Source of the DNA: Primulina eburnea
Taxonomy: Eukaryota; Streptophyta; Magnoliopsida; Lamiales; Gesneriaceae
Assembly: GCF_022965805.1 (NCBI RefSeq)
Contig: NC_133104.1
Coordinates: forward strand, 40,840,682-40,904,681
DNA: 64,000 nt
Reading direction: 5' to 3'
This document shows, in pieces, positions 48,291-58,643 of the stretch. Each line of letters opens with the position of its first letter. Position 1 is the first letter of the stretch. The translations under genes and the position numbers were made by a program. The notes under the pieces are model-generated. The model saw only the letters and a list, made by a program, of their open reading frames with translations, searched no databases and had not been told where the DNA came from.

Positions 48291-50418
48291 TATAATTTTG
48301 ATTATTAAAGTAACTTTTTTTAAACTTTCCGTTGTTATTACACCAACAATATGTGGTTTGAATAACCTGAAGATGTTAACATTCTAGTGCTCGCAATGGC
48401 ATATGCGTGTGGTACGAGGCAAATACTGTATACCGTAAATGAGATCAAATCGCAATCCACAAGCAAGAAACTGAACCTGGCGTACATATACCAGAGCTAT
48501 TGCGTGGGGCTTCGAATACCAGTAACCATCTTGTCACTCGCTGTCACCTTACTATATAAAAAACTTCGTGCAAATTATTGCCACAAAACCCACTTTACTC
48601 CTGTGATTAAATTATGCATTTCCCACTCTCTTTTCACCATCTCTGCTGTTATATGTATATGTGTATGTGTACCTCTCCCCTTTTGATTCAATTGTGTTCA
48701 GAACTATTGCATCATTCCACTGAATAACAAGATTTCAGGATCTTTCTTTTACTTTTTATGGACCTGAAAACTATAAAGAAAATTTGATGCGACCATTGCT
48801 GCGTGTGTGTTGTTAATATAATTGGGATTTGACTGACTCAGTCGTTGAATAATTAAACATGCAGATGCAGGGGGACTGAAGTATTTGCTGGGTTTTGTTC
48901 TTAGATTTGGTATCGCTAATTATATGGTCAAGATGTGCATGTAGGAAATTATAAATCAATAACCAAACAAGGAATTTTATGAATGCAATTAATCTTATAG
49001 GCACATGGGAGCTTGCATCTTTTGCTGTTATAAAATTTCTTGGAAATATTAATTATTTGTTTAACTTGCTCCATAATTATCTTGTAACATTGTAAGAAAC
49101 GGACGTAGAAGGGAATTTATAATGTCTGCGGTAATAATGAAAAATGCATGGGTTTTGTATATTTAATACGGGAGCATGCAACATTATGGTTGAAAACTTG
49201 AACATAAACAAATATGTAAAGAAAAGGTGTTTTGAAAAGCCCATAAACAAGAAGAATGGACAAAGAGGAAGAGAGGAGGAAAAAGGTGGTGGTCCAAAGA
49301 TTCCACTACAGACGAGAGAGATATATATATATATATCCCATTGCCAATTCGTAGGAATTGAAAGGTTGGGGGGCAAGATTGTTAACAAGAGTTGCCCTAT
49401 TTGAGAACTTTCATGGTTTTGCTGAGGGGACAAAAAGCAGAAATTAGGGCAAATTATATGCCCTCGTGGCAGAAAAACAAGAAGCCTCGTGCACTCTTCT
49501 TGAAAACCCACAACACATTAGATCAAGATCCCATGTTTTATTCATGATATATAAAATTGAGTAACCCTTTTCCCAGAACGACTTTAAAAAATGATTTGAT
49601 ATATGGGATAAATATTTCATCTACGTACATAAGTAAATAAAATCAGACGTGAAATTGTGCCGGTAAAATTCGCAAAAAGATCAACGAAGACAAAGGAATT
49701 TTAGGGAAGCAAAAATGGCAACTATGCAAAGAACTTGGTCTTTTCTGCTTTCCATTAACGAACAACTAGGTATATTTTTTAGCTGAAAATACAACTAAAA
49801 GCAGCATTATAAGACTATTTAATTTTCCAAGAATCAAAAGGTAAAGTAGAATTATGGGAAATCTTGTTGAAAAAAAATGAAGCTTTATTAGAATTAAAGG
49901 TCAAAAGATTAACCGACCCACACCATGACACAAAATGACAAACAGACATATATAGCTCCACGAAGATAATATTGCTAATCAAACTTTTCATGAACTACAT
50001 AAACATACAGATTTAATGCGCCATATTGACCAATTGTGTCATCTGGAAAAAAGCTAAATAGCATAAAGATCAGATAAAGTTTAGGAATATTCTTATAAAA
50101 AATTATACTGAAGTATAAGAATTACAAGGATAAACATCTTATAAATGATAATTAAGCCATCGAAGCAGGTACGTGTCAAGAAGTAGGCATTAATTGGCTG
50201 CTCTGATCTTGTCATGTCAGCACTAGTTCCAGAAAAACCTCAGTGAGTGTCCAAGGAAGCTGGGAAGAAGATGTTGCTGAATCTGGAATAATCTGGAATA
50301 ATCGGCGAAATAGGTTTTATGGTTTTCCTCCGAATCCCAGAAACTGATCGGATGAAAATTAAAATCCATGCACAGCTAAGGAGATTAGGGTTAGGGTTTC
50401 CCATCCGTATCATTAATT

Positions 50419-51691
50419 TTAGTGCCAAGAAGAAACTGAGAAAAGCGGTTGATTTTGCCATCCCAAGAAAAGGGAATCGTTGAGACTATGAAGTTGGTAG
50501 CCTTCAGAAGGGTAATGAAGCCGCAGTAAAAGTTTAGCTTGAGAAACAGCAAAAGGGCTCAATGGAACATTGAGGAAACCAGAGCTTCGTAACATTACCT
50601 CCCATGATCTGAATCTCTCGTGTCTTTCTCTCCTGTTTTCTCCTTCGGCGGCCACTATATCAGTTATCTCTTTACCAAACCATATCTGCTCCAACGCCTG
50701 CCTCTCTCGACTGTTTGGCGGCAGAGTTGCTTCCAGAGACTCGAACACCGCAGCATAATGGTCTAGTGCTTCCACAAATCTTTGCTGAAAAAAGGGGTGG
50801 TTGTGATTTGCTTCCCTCTCCGCCACCGTGAAGACTATGGGGTTCATTGCTTTGATCCGGTGAAGGAAGAGGCGGACGGAATCGCGGTTCTTTAACAGGC
50901 GGTGGAGATAGTGCATGCAGTTCACTGCTAGAGCTTCGTCTGGCAAGATGAGAACTGAGGAAGTAACAGAAATGGGGTCCTCATTTGTGAGGAGGATAAG
51001 AGGATGAAACTGAAATCTGAGGCCTAAAGAGTGTAGCGAATTTCGCGAGACGATCGCCTGTTCTGCGTAGGATTTCGAGATCACTTCCTGTGGCGGTTAT
51101 CCGCAGTGTTGGCGTCGGGAAGCGCTCAGCCACCGCCTGCATCAGCGGCGGCCATTGTACGCCGTGCATGATGTCGAAATCCAGTATGTGGATCGCTTGT
51201 TGGCCTTGGATTGATTCCAACATCGCTTGATTGGCCGTAAGCTGACTAAACCTAACGAATGGTGTCACTTGATTGAGCGACAAGTACGAGGAATGCACAA
51301 GGGCTTCATCGTTACTTGTAGAGCTGCTTGCGCCGGCGATTGTGGGTACAGAGGTTATCACAGGACTAGGGATCATGAAGAAATTTGCAGCGGCGGCATG
51401 CCGGCTGAGACGGATCGAAAGAGCTTTGGTGAACTGGTATACTAACCTTTCCGTAGAATCGCCAAAAGGGGTGGAGTTTGTTGACAGTATAGAGATTAGC
51501 CGGTGAGCGGCGGTGAGATCAGACCGCGAAACTAGCTCCGCGCAGCTGATGAGCAGCTGCCGCATATGGATTGGCGGCGACACCAAACTCCGGTGCTCAT
51601 GAATCTGGCGATGGTGGTGGTAGACATATGGCGGCGGCGGCGGCTCCTCCAGTACCTCGTCATGAGATGATGAACCAAATGAACCCAACAT
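50419..51691 (-). pseudogene. LATERAL SUPPRESSOR-type GRAS gene with a one-base frameshift
   Basis: Starts MLGSFGSSSHDEVLEEPPPP (ATG at 51691-51689) and ends LFLGWQNQPLFSVSSWH, TAA at 50421-50419. It spans 1273 nt, one more than a multiple of three; with one base discounted the length is 423 codons, near the family size. GRAS blocks in order: leucine repeat I (MRQLLISCAELVSRSDLTAA), VHIID-like IHILDFDIMHGVQWPPLMQA, a TGDRLAKFA segment, then after the shift LGLRFQFHPL, the PFYRE region AEREANHNHPFFQQRFVEAL, and SAW region GWQNQPLFSVSSW. The extra base lies near 51031-51034: upstream frame ends in a stop near 50981, giving a truncated product of about 236 aa. The subfamily (LAS/Ls/MOC1) promotes axillary meristem formation and is normally intronless, so splicing does not explain the shift. 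Either a true null allele or a sequence error. Confidence 0.88.
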
Positions 51692-52540
51692 AATGACACC
51701 TCCAATCACCAGTAAGCATTTAGGAACAAGCCCTAGAAAGAGAAAGGGCAACAACTCATGATAATACACTGTATTATACTATTTTTACGCCTTTAAAAAA
51801 AAGGGTATAAAGTGTTCAGACACAGAGAATTAATGGTGGGGAAGAAAGGAGGGACCTAGCCATAAAATTACTAGAGTTTGGTTTAAGTGAGAAAATAGAT
51901 GTTTTTATAAGAAAATTTATTTGTTTTATTTCTTCATTAAAATACTAAAAAATATTACAAAACGATTTTGTAATAATTCTAATGGTGATTTGAATTAACA
52001 GAAAAAAAAAGGTGAAAAAGCTATAATCGGATGGAATTTTTAGATATAAAATCAATATTATATTTATTATAAGTTGAATATCGATGTTTGATAAATACGG
52101 AATATTATATTTTTCAAGAAATCACTAAAATTGTATGGCTGTAAAACTAGTTAGAATAATTAATCAACAAAATAATAAAAGTAAATTGCAATGACGAAGA
52201 CACACTGTATGCAACTAATTCTCATTTTCTTATACTTGAACTGATCTGAGTAAAGCTCAAAAATAGATACTTTATTTCAAGAACATGTATAAAAGAAGTC
52301 TCTTTATAAAAATTAAATTGTATTGATAATATCAGAAAACTGAAATAAAACATTTTCCCTAAAACTTGTCATGGATCGGAAACATTTTCATATGTAAAAT
52401 TTAATCTTTTATGCCCGAGATAAATTAATTTGTAGAAAAGTTAATGTGATAAGTTACTTTCAGTATTAATTATTTCGTGGATTGAACGAATTTTTTAAAG
52501 TCAACAAAAATTATGTGTTTGTACTAATAAAAGAAAAATG

Positions 52541-52721
52541 GCAAAACGTTGTATGAGACTGTCTCAGAGATCGTAGTTTGTGAGACGGATCTCTTATTTG
52601 GGTCATCCATGAAAAATTATTACTTTTTATGCTAAGAGTATTACTTTTTATTGTGAATATCTGTAGGGTTGACCGTCTCATAGATAAAGATTCATGAGAG
52701 CGTCTCACAAGAGACCTACTC
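52541..52721 (-). repeat. GTGAGAC interspersed repeat, copy I
   Basis: Well-preserved reverse copy: GTAGTTTGTGAGACGGATCT, CTTATTTGGGTCATCCATGA, TATGCTAAGAGTATTACTTT, ending CGTCTCACAAGAGACCTACT. Flanked by similar A-rich words (aaagaaaaat and aaagaaattt), a possible eroded target duplication. Confidence 0.88.
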
Positions 52722-52832
52722 AAAGAAATTTTTGGGACCGAGCAGGAACCCAAACCATCCACCCTTCAAGAAAGCAAGCAGGCAGTGTCGGAATCTCAAA
52801 CTCGTGTGTGAATTAATGAACAGAATTACACA

Positions 52833-52870
52833 ATGATGATGATGATGATGATGATGATGGATGATGATGG
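52833..52870 (+). repeat. (ATG)n microsatellite
   Basis: About nine to ten uninterrupted ATG/GAT triplets, then GGATGATGATGG. Likely length-polymorphic. Confidence 0.9.
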
Positions 52871-52967
52871 AGAGAGAGCAATAATGGCAACAAGGAAGGG
52901 GAACTCACTTGCGACAGTGGGTGAACATGTTCAAACAGTAGATCTCAACTATAAACACAACCACCAA

Positions 52968-53045
52968 AAATTAGTAAATGCATAAATACATGGATAAATT
53001 CTAATATATAAAATTAGTAAATGCATAAATACATGGATAAATTAT
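52968..53045 (+). repeat. Short direct duplication, about 34-bp unit
   Basis: AATTAGTAAATGCATAAATA CATGGATAAATT occurs twice, separated by a few A+T bases. No function seen. Confidence 0.8.
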
Positions 53046-53630
53046 ATTACAGATAAATATATATTAGAATTAGAGCATTTCGGAAATTAATATCATATCT
53101 AGGTCTATGTCTTTAATTAAAAAGAAAGTTAATTTTAATCTAGCTCTTTATTATTCAAATTCTTTATATTGTAGAATTTCATGTTTAGTCATTATTTTTT
53201 AATTTTGACACGTCAGTACTATGTAGACTTTATATCAATATACCACATCGGTGCACATTAGTGATACTTCGAAAAAAATGATTAAAAATTACAAACAAGA
53301 TAAAAACAAATTATTAAAAGTGAAAATTGAAAATATAAGATATCAAAATTGCAAAAAAAACAATTATACAATACAAAAATTTCAATATACCTCCTAAAAT
53401 TATGTGTGGATAAGAAATAACACAAAGAAACAGGGCCTTCTTTCTTTTCTATTTTGACAGTTTTGGATAAAATTTTGGAGAAATACTGTCAAAATGTAAA
53501 TTACATTTATGATTTTGTTTCGGGGAGATAAAATTAATGATTTTTGAGTTGGAAAATAGTAACATGATATCGTAATTTTTTAAAAAAAACAAATAAAAAA
53601 TTGAAATTTGAAAGTATGTTTTGATCTAGA

Positions 53631-53808
53631 GTATGTCTCTTGTGAGACAATCTCACGAATCTTTATCTGTGAGATGGGTCAAACTTACCGATATTCACAA
53701 TAAAAAGTAATACGCTTAGCATACAAAATAATATTTTTCATGGATGACCCAATAAAATATTTGTCTCACAAAATACGATCTGTGAGACCGTCTCACACAA
53801 ATTTTTTC
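53631..53808 (+). repeat. GTGAGAC interspersed repeat, copy J
   Basis: Forward copy: CTCTTGTGAGACAATCTCAC, GAATCTTTATCTGTGAGATG, TACCGATATTCACAATAAAA, end GAGACCGTCTCACACAAATT. Well conserved. Confidence 0.88.
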
Positions 53809-54750
53809 CTATGAGTTATTGGTATATTTATATAAGGGAGATATTAATTGTGTTTTAAGGAAATAAAATGAAAATAAATGATACTTGTTTTGGGGAAAAA
53901 ACCAAAACAAACAAGGGATAGGGTAATTTGGACTTGTTTTGGGAACTTTAAAAAAAATATTATTTAAGAATATATTTTAAATAAGTGAATCAGACGATAC
54001 GCAACAAACAATAGATTTTGTGTTTTAAAGTAAATTTTTTATGTTAAGTATGTAAAATTTTTTATTCTTATTAGGATATAAGGAGCAAAGATATAGAATT
54101 AATTAGGATGTGGTTTATCTAGGAAAACAAATATAAAACGAGTTAAAATCGTTTATTATATTAAACTTGTCAAGCTTAGTCAATTTGTGTAAACTATGGC
54201 ATTAATTCGGGAAACAATTTTTCGAATTATATTCTGTAATAGTGTTTATTACAAATCCTTAAATGTTAGACTTTTCATCTTCCACCAAACATTTCAAGCA
54301 TTTGATCTTCATCCTTGTCGGAGAGGCTTAAGACCATCTCCAACCCACTGCACTATAATAGTGTAACACTAAATTCATCTCCAACCTATCTACACTACAT
54401 TCTACACTAAAAAAGAATATTCTCAAAATATTCTTATAATATTAATTTTAATTCAATAATAACTATTTATAATTTCATTACACAATTATACATAATAAAT
54501 GTAATTATATTATTTCATTATTTATTAAAAAATCGATTAAAAAAAATAGAATTATACAATCTATTTAATTTTTAAAAAAATTTAAATTATTATTTATGTT
54601 TCAAGAATAAATTATTTTAAAAATTTAAAAATAAAAATATTAATTATATAATTAATATATAATAGAATATTAAATATTTATAATTATTAAAAAACAAAAA
54701 AAATTAAAAAAAAATAAAATAGATGTGTGCTGCGCCACATGTAGAGTTGC

Positions 54751-54861
54751 TTTTAGAGCAACTCTAGTCCAGCACCATTTTTGGTGCTGGATTGGAGTGA
54801 AAATCCTTGCTCCACAATGGAGCAACTCCATTGTGGAGCAAGGATTGGAGTTGCTCTAAAA
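54751..54861. mobile_element. Small MITE with 20-bp terminal inverted repeats
   Basis: The left end TTTTAGAGCAACTCTAGTCC is the inverse complement of the right end GGATTGGAGTTGCTCTAAAA apart from two mismatches. Inside lies a second, nearly perfect palindrome around CTCCACAATGGAGCAACTCC. The whole 111 bp can fold into one long hairpin. Ends of the type AGAGCAACTCCAATCC are common in plant hAT-like MITEs (family assignment from memory). Similar 'catctccaacc' words upstream at 54330-54390 may belong to a related older element. Confidence 0.75.
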
Positions 54862-55980
54862 GAATATAAATATATATATATATATATCATCGTCTTATTT
54901 TACGTACCAAACGATGTGTTAGAGGTTAAATATACTAATGGGTGATTTTCTTAATTACAACCTAAAAATGTACGTAAGTAGTCTCGACGACCTACATGTT
55001 TTTATGTAATATATTTCAAAAACAACTAAAGATTTGTAAAGACAATCAAAGAAATGAATTGAGTAATTAATACTTAGATTGAGAGAATTCAGACTCAAAA
55101 TTTGTATGAAGCTTATGTTATATTTAAATTGATGAATTTCAAATGTATTTTTTATTATTATTTTAGAGAACTAAAATCATGAAATTCAAATATATATTCT
55201 GCGTGATTACATAGTGTTTCATGTTAATTAAGATAAATTTCAAATTCACTCAATAATGGTGTCATTTGAAATCCATTATAAATATATAAATAAATAATAT
55301 ATTTATTTAAAAATTGATATATTATTCATCATTAACACTTAAATTATAATCGAAATACATAAATTTCAAATATTTTATCTCTTGAATGTTCTTTCCATGA
55401 TATATAATCTTTAAAACCCCATAATTAATATTTGGCCCATCCCTTGTAAAATGTGGACCAGGGTTTTTAATTACAACTAACTAATGTGAGCAAACAAAGA
55501 GTCGGCGGCGAATAAATATGTAGCCACTGGGGATTAAAGTGAGAATATTTGCCGCAATTTTCAGATTCGTCATGCATTAATTTGGACACAGTTTATATAT
55601 ATAAATTGGTAATCTGATCCATCAAATTTAGTCCGAGTTATCGCTAATTTCTAATATTGTTATATATATTATTTATAATTAATTAATAAATAGACTGGCA
55701 ACACCCACGTGGGGATACCAACTCTGTACGCCAAGCAAACCTTACACTCCAAACCCTTCCCTTTTCAGGTCCCCCACAATCTGAACAAAGAACCTTTTCG
55801 TAAAATTTGAAATTATTAATTTATTTATATTTTTGAAGAAAATATATTAGATTTTAATTTAGTTGATATAATTAATAACCTATGGAAGGGTAATTAACTA
55901 ATTATTAATTATAATCACGAGGAAAAATTGAATTTTTTGGACAACAAATTAATTTATTATCGAACCATTTTAATGGAGAT

Positions 55981-56322
55981 TAGGTCTCTTGTGAGACGGT
56001 CTCACGAATCTTTATCTGTGAGACAGGTCAACCATACCGATATTCACAATAAAAAATAATACTCTTAACATAAAAAATTATATTTTTTCATGGATGACCC
56101 AAATAAGATAGACAAAAACTTGTGTGAGACGGTCTCACGTGTCGTATTTGTGAGACGGATCTCTTATTTGGGTCATCCATGAAAAAGTATTATTTTTTAT
56201 GCTAAGAGTATTACTTTTTATTGTAAATATGGGTGGGGTTGACCCGTCTCACATAAGACTCACTTAATAAGATATATGTATCACAAAATACGAATCTTGA
56301 TATCGTTTCACACAAGTTTTTA
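55981..56322 (+). repeat. GTGAGAC interspersed repeat, copy K, split by copy L
   Basis: Forward copy beginning TAGGTCTCTTGTGAGACGGT and continuing to GGATGACCCAAATAAGATA at 56110. It is interrupted by copy L and resumes at 56266 with AATAAGATATATGTATCACA, ending TATCGTTTCACACAAGTTTT. Confidence 0.88.
56111..56265 (-). repeat. GTGAGAC interspersed repeat, copy L, inserted in copy K
   Basis: Reverse copy: GACAAAAACTTGTGTGAGAC, GTATTTGTGAGACGGATCTC, ending GTTGACCCGTCTCACATAAG ACTCACTT. It is bounded by the exact 9-bp direct repeat AATAAGATA (56102-56110 and 56266-56274), which is part of the host copy K. Confidence 0.9.
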
Positions 56323-57047
56323 TCTTTAATAGATGAGATGCATTTTTAATGTAATTTAGTTACTATCAAAGCTATCAAATCACAAACTCTAAAAACGTCA
56401 TGCATATATGTATAGCTCCAATGTTTACAATATGTCATACGTTAATTTTTTCAAAAATTCACATAATTTTTGCAATATTTGAAAAATAAGAGCACCATTA
56501 TTACACTCGCCTTAATAAACTTGACTCGTAATCGACTTTATCCGTCAATATTAACAAAAAATATGAGAAAAACTAACAACCTAATATTGTAGTTGGATCG
56601 ATGAATTTCAAATGTATTTGTGCTACTTAGAAAAGTGATATTAAAAACTTCAAATTCAGGAGTTACGTTTTTATGTAGTATTCCATGTTAGTTATGATTT
56701 ATTTCAAGTTCATTCAATCGTGATATAATTTAAAATTCATTCTACTTTGTATAATTAATATTTAAATAAGTAAGACATGAATTTTAGATTTGATCTATTA
56801 TTTCACTGTAACAACAAAAATATACTCAAAAAATCCATATATTTCAAATTCATCTACTCAAGTACAATATTAAAGAACGGGAAAGCAATCTTCTTCCACT
56901 AATCTAGCTATAAAATCACCGTAAGTTTCAAAAATCGTTTTTCCAAACACAAAAATTACGTAAAACATGCATCACGTGTTCTCGATGGCTAGTAAATATT
57001 ATATATTGCAGGTGTATAGTCGTTTTTTTTAAGACATAATGTATATA

Positions 57048-57230
57048 GAGTAGATCTCTTGTGATACGGTATCACGAATCTTTATCTGTGAGCTTAGTCA
57101 ATCCTATCGATATTCACACTAAAAAGTAATACTCTTAGCACAAAAAATAATATTTTTCATAGATGACTCAAATAAGATATCGGTCTCAAAAAATACGTCT
57201 CATGAGATCGTCTCATACGAGAGTGTTTGC
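57048..57230 (+). repeat. GTGAGAC interspersed repeat, copy M, with exact 10-bp target duplication
   Basis: Forward copy: GATCTCTTGTGATACGGTAT, CACGAATCTTTATCTGTGAG, ATCGATATTCACACTAAAAA, end GAGATCGTCTCATACGAGAG. Flanked by the perfect direct repeat AATGTATATA at 57038-57047 and 57231-57240. Confidence 0.9.
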
Positions 57231-58643
57231 AATGTATATATTCTTTTCACAAGAGCTGTTATTTTATACCTGGCCTGCACATCTTATTTTCAACGCCATA
57301 TATACATCTAGGAAAAGCACGCCCTCGGATTCAGAATCTTTTCCATCGCCATCTTTGAGACTTATATATCGGTCAACATTTAGTCAAACTTTTTCCAGAT
57401 AGTTAATGCAAACATCAAAACTACTTTGGATTCCTCGTAATTATTTTACATCTTTATATTTAAATTATTTTTGTCTTTGGGTCTCGACTCTGAGGGGAAA
57501 AACATATATGAATATGTAAGATTTATTTGGCTTCTCTTTTTCAATTGTTTTTTTTTTTAAAGTACATTAGAAATTACACATTTTAAAATTTAAAATTAAA
57601 TTATGTAACTTCGATCCTATTTTTTAATGATGCACGTCTACAATAACATCAGGTGAGTGTCATCTCATTGGTGAGATAGAAAATTCGTTAGCATAGTTTT
57701 TTTTGCTTTTTTTCATTATTTAAAATCGTGGTTTAGTCTCTCTTTAATTTTTATAATTATGATTTGATCTCATTTCAAACTGTAGCATAATCTTTAATTA
57801 TTTTTTTATCATTAAGATATTGTCTTTATTTTAGTCTCTTGAATTTTAAATGAAAACCCGGATTATGTATGTATCTGAGTAGTTCGTAGGCCAGTGACCA
57901 ATCCAAGAAGGAGAAATTGGGGATTCACCGGCATGTGCTATTGCCACAGCATTTCTTGATATCGCCATACCTCCGACCTTTTACCCTTTTTTCCCGACAG
58001 CACCACAACTATGAAGAGTGCAAGAACAAAAAATCTGAGATTTCTTGGATTCACGTGTAGTTCTTGATTTGACGCGCGTCAAAGTCCCCACCCTTTTACC
58101 ATTAGAATATTACATGCCTTACCATCGTCTTGGAACAAGAATTTAAAAGGTGAAACTTCACAATGCAATTTTTTGAAGTCCCATGTAGCATTAATGGATA
58201 TACCTTTTTTTAAGAAAGAAATCATATTATTTCATCAAATCAAATCTTCAACAAGAGCCCAAATATGAAAGTATGAACAAAAGAATGTTCCACTTGTGTA
58301 CTTCCGTAAAGGTGGGGAGAATGGTTAAATGTAAATTTTATTCTTTTGATATTCCATTCAATTCCATCATTTTCAAGTTTTAACGATGTAAACGCTAAAT
58401 TGATATGCAATAGGGGAAAACACTACAAGAAGAATCTAACATGATTTACACAAACCGTGTGAAACGAGTAATTTGCACGTCGTCGTGGTTTTTTCTAGCT
58501 TTCATCAACTCCCTCCATCTCATTTGCTTGTAAGATTTCTACTGGAAACTGCAAACCACGGCTTCTCGTCTTTGTTTTCCTTGGCCAGTTTTCAGAGGAC
58601 GCCTAAAGTTGATGACCGATAAATTTAGTTTAAAAAATGTGTT

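Larger units (their letters stand above)
43499..50418. other. Gene-free stretch of about 6.9 kb between WRKY and GRAS genes
   Basis: 43499-44400 is probably the leader (with introns) and promoter of the WRKY gene. Beyond that no gene can be supported. The region holds a 46-bp tandem repeat with a TA microsatellite (44779-45190), three degenerate GTGAGAC repeats (45432-45567, 45908-46010, 46440-46550), and a duplicated segment of about 190 bp (47897-48290). Open frames near 48387 and 49077 show no family features. Confidence 0.5.
51692..58643. other. Gene-free stretch of about 6.9 kb upstream of the GRAS gene
   Basis: No gene could be supported on either strand. Contents: GTGAGAC repeats at 52541-52721, 53631-53808, 55981-56322 (nested pair) and 57048-57230; an (ATG)n microsatellite near 52833-52860; a 34-bp duplication near 52970-53043; a MITE at 54751-54861; and long A+T-rich tracts. 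The part next to 51691 must hold the GRAS promoter. Confidence 0.55.

Noticed and set aside
48387..48686. 99-codon open frame in the WRKY-GRAS spacer
   Set aside because: No family features, no splice-linked partner exon, and no conservation signal that I can judge from one sequence.
49077..49511. 144-codon minus-strand open frame
   Set aside because: Translation is rich in F, L, S and P from A+T/CT tracts and (TA)n, and resembles no known protein; likely chance.
56111..56265. GTGAGAC repeats as a SINE
   Set aside because: No Pol III A/B boxes, no A-rich tail, and the two ends are partly inverted; a MITE-like origin fits better, although this is not proven.
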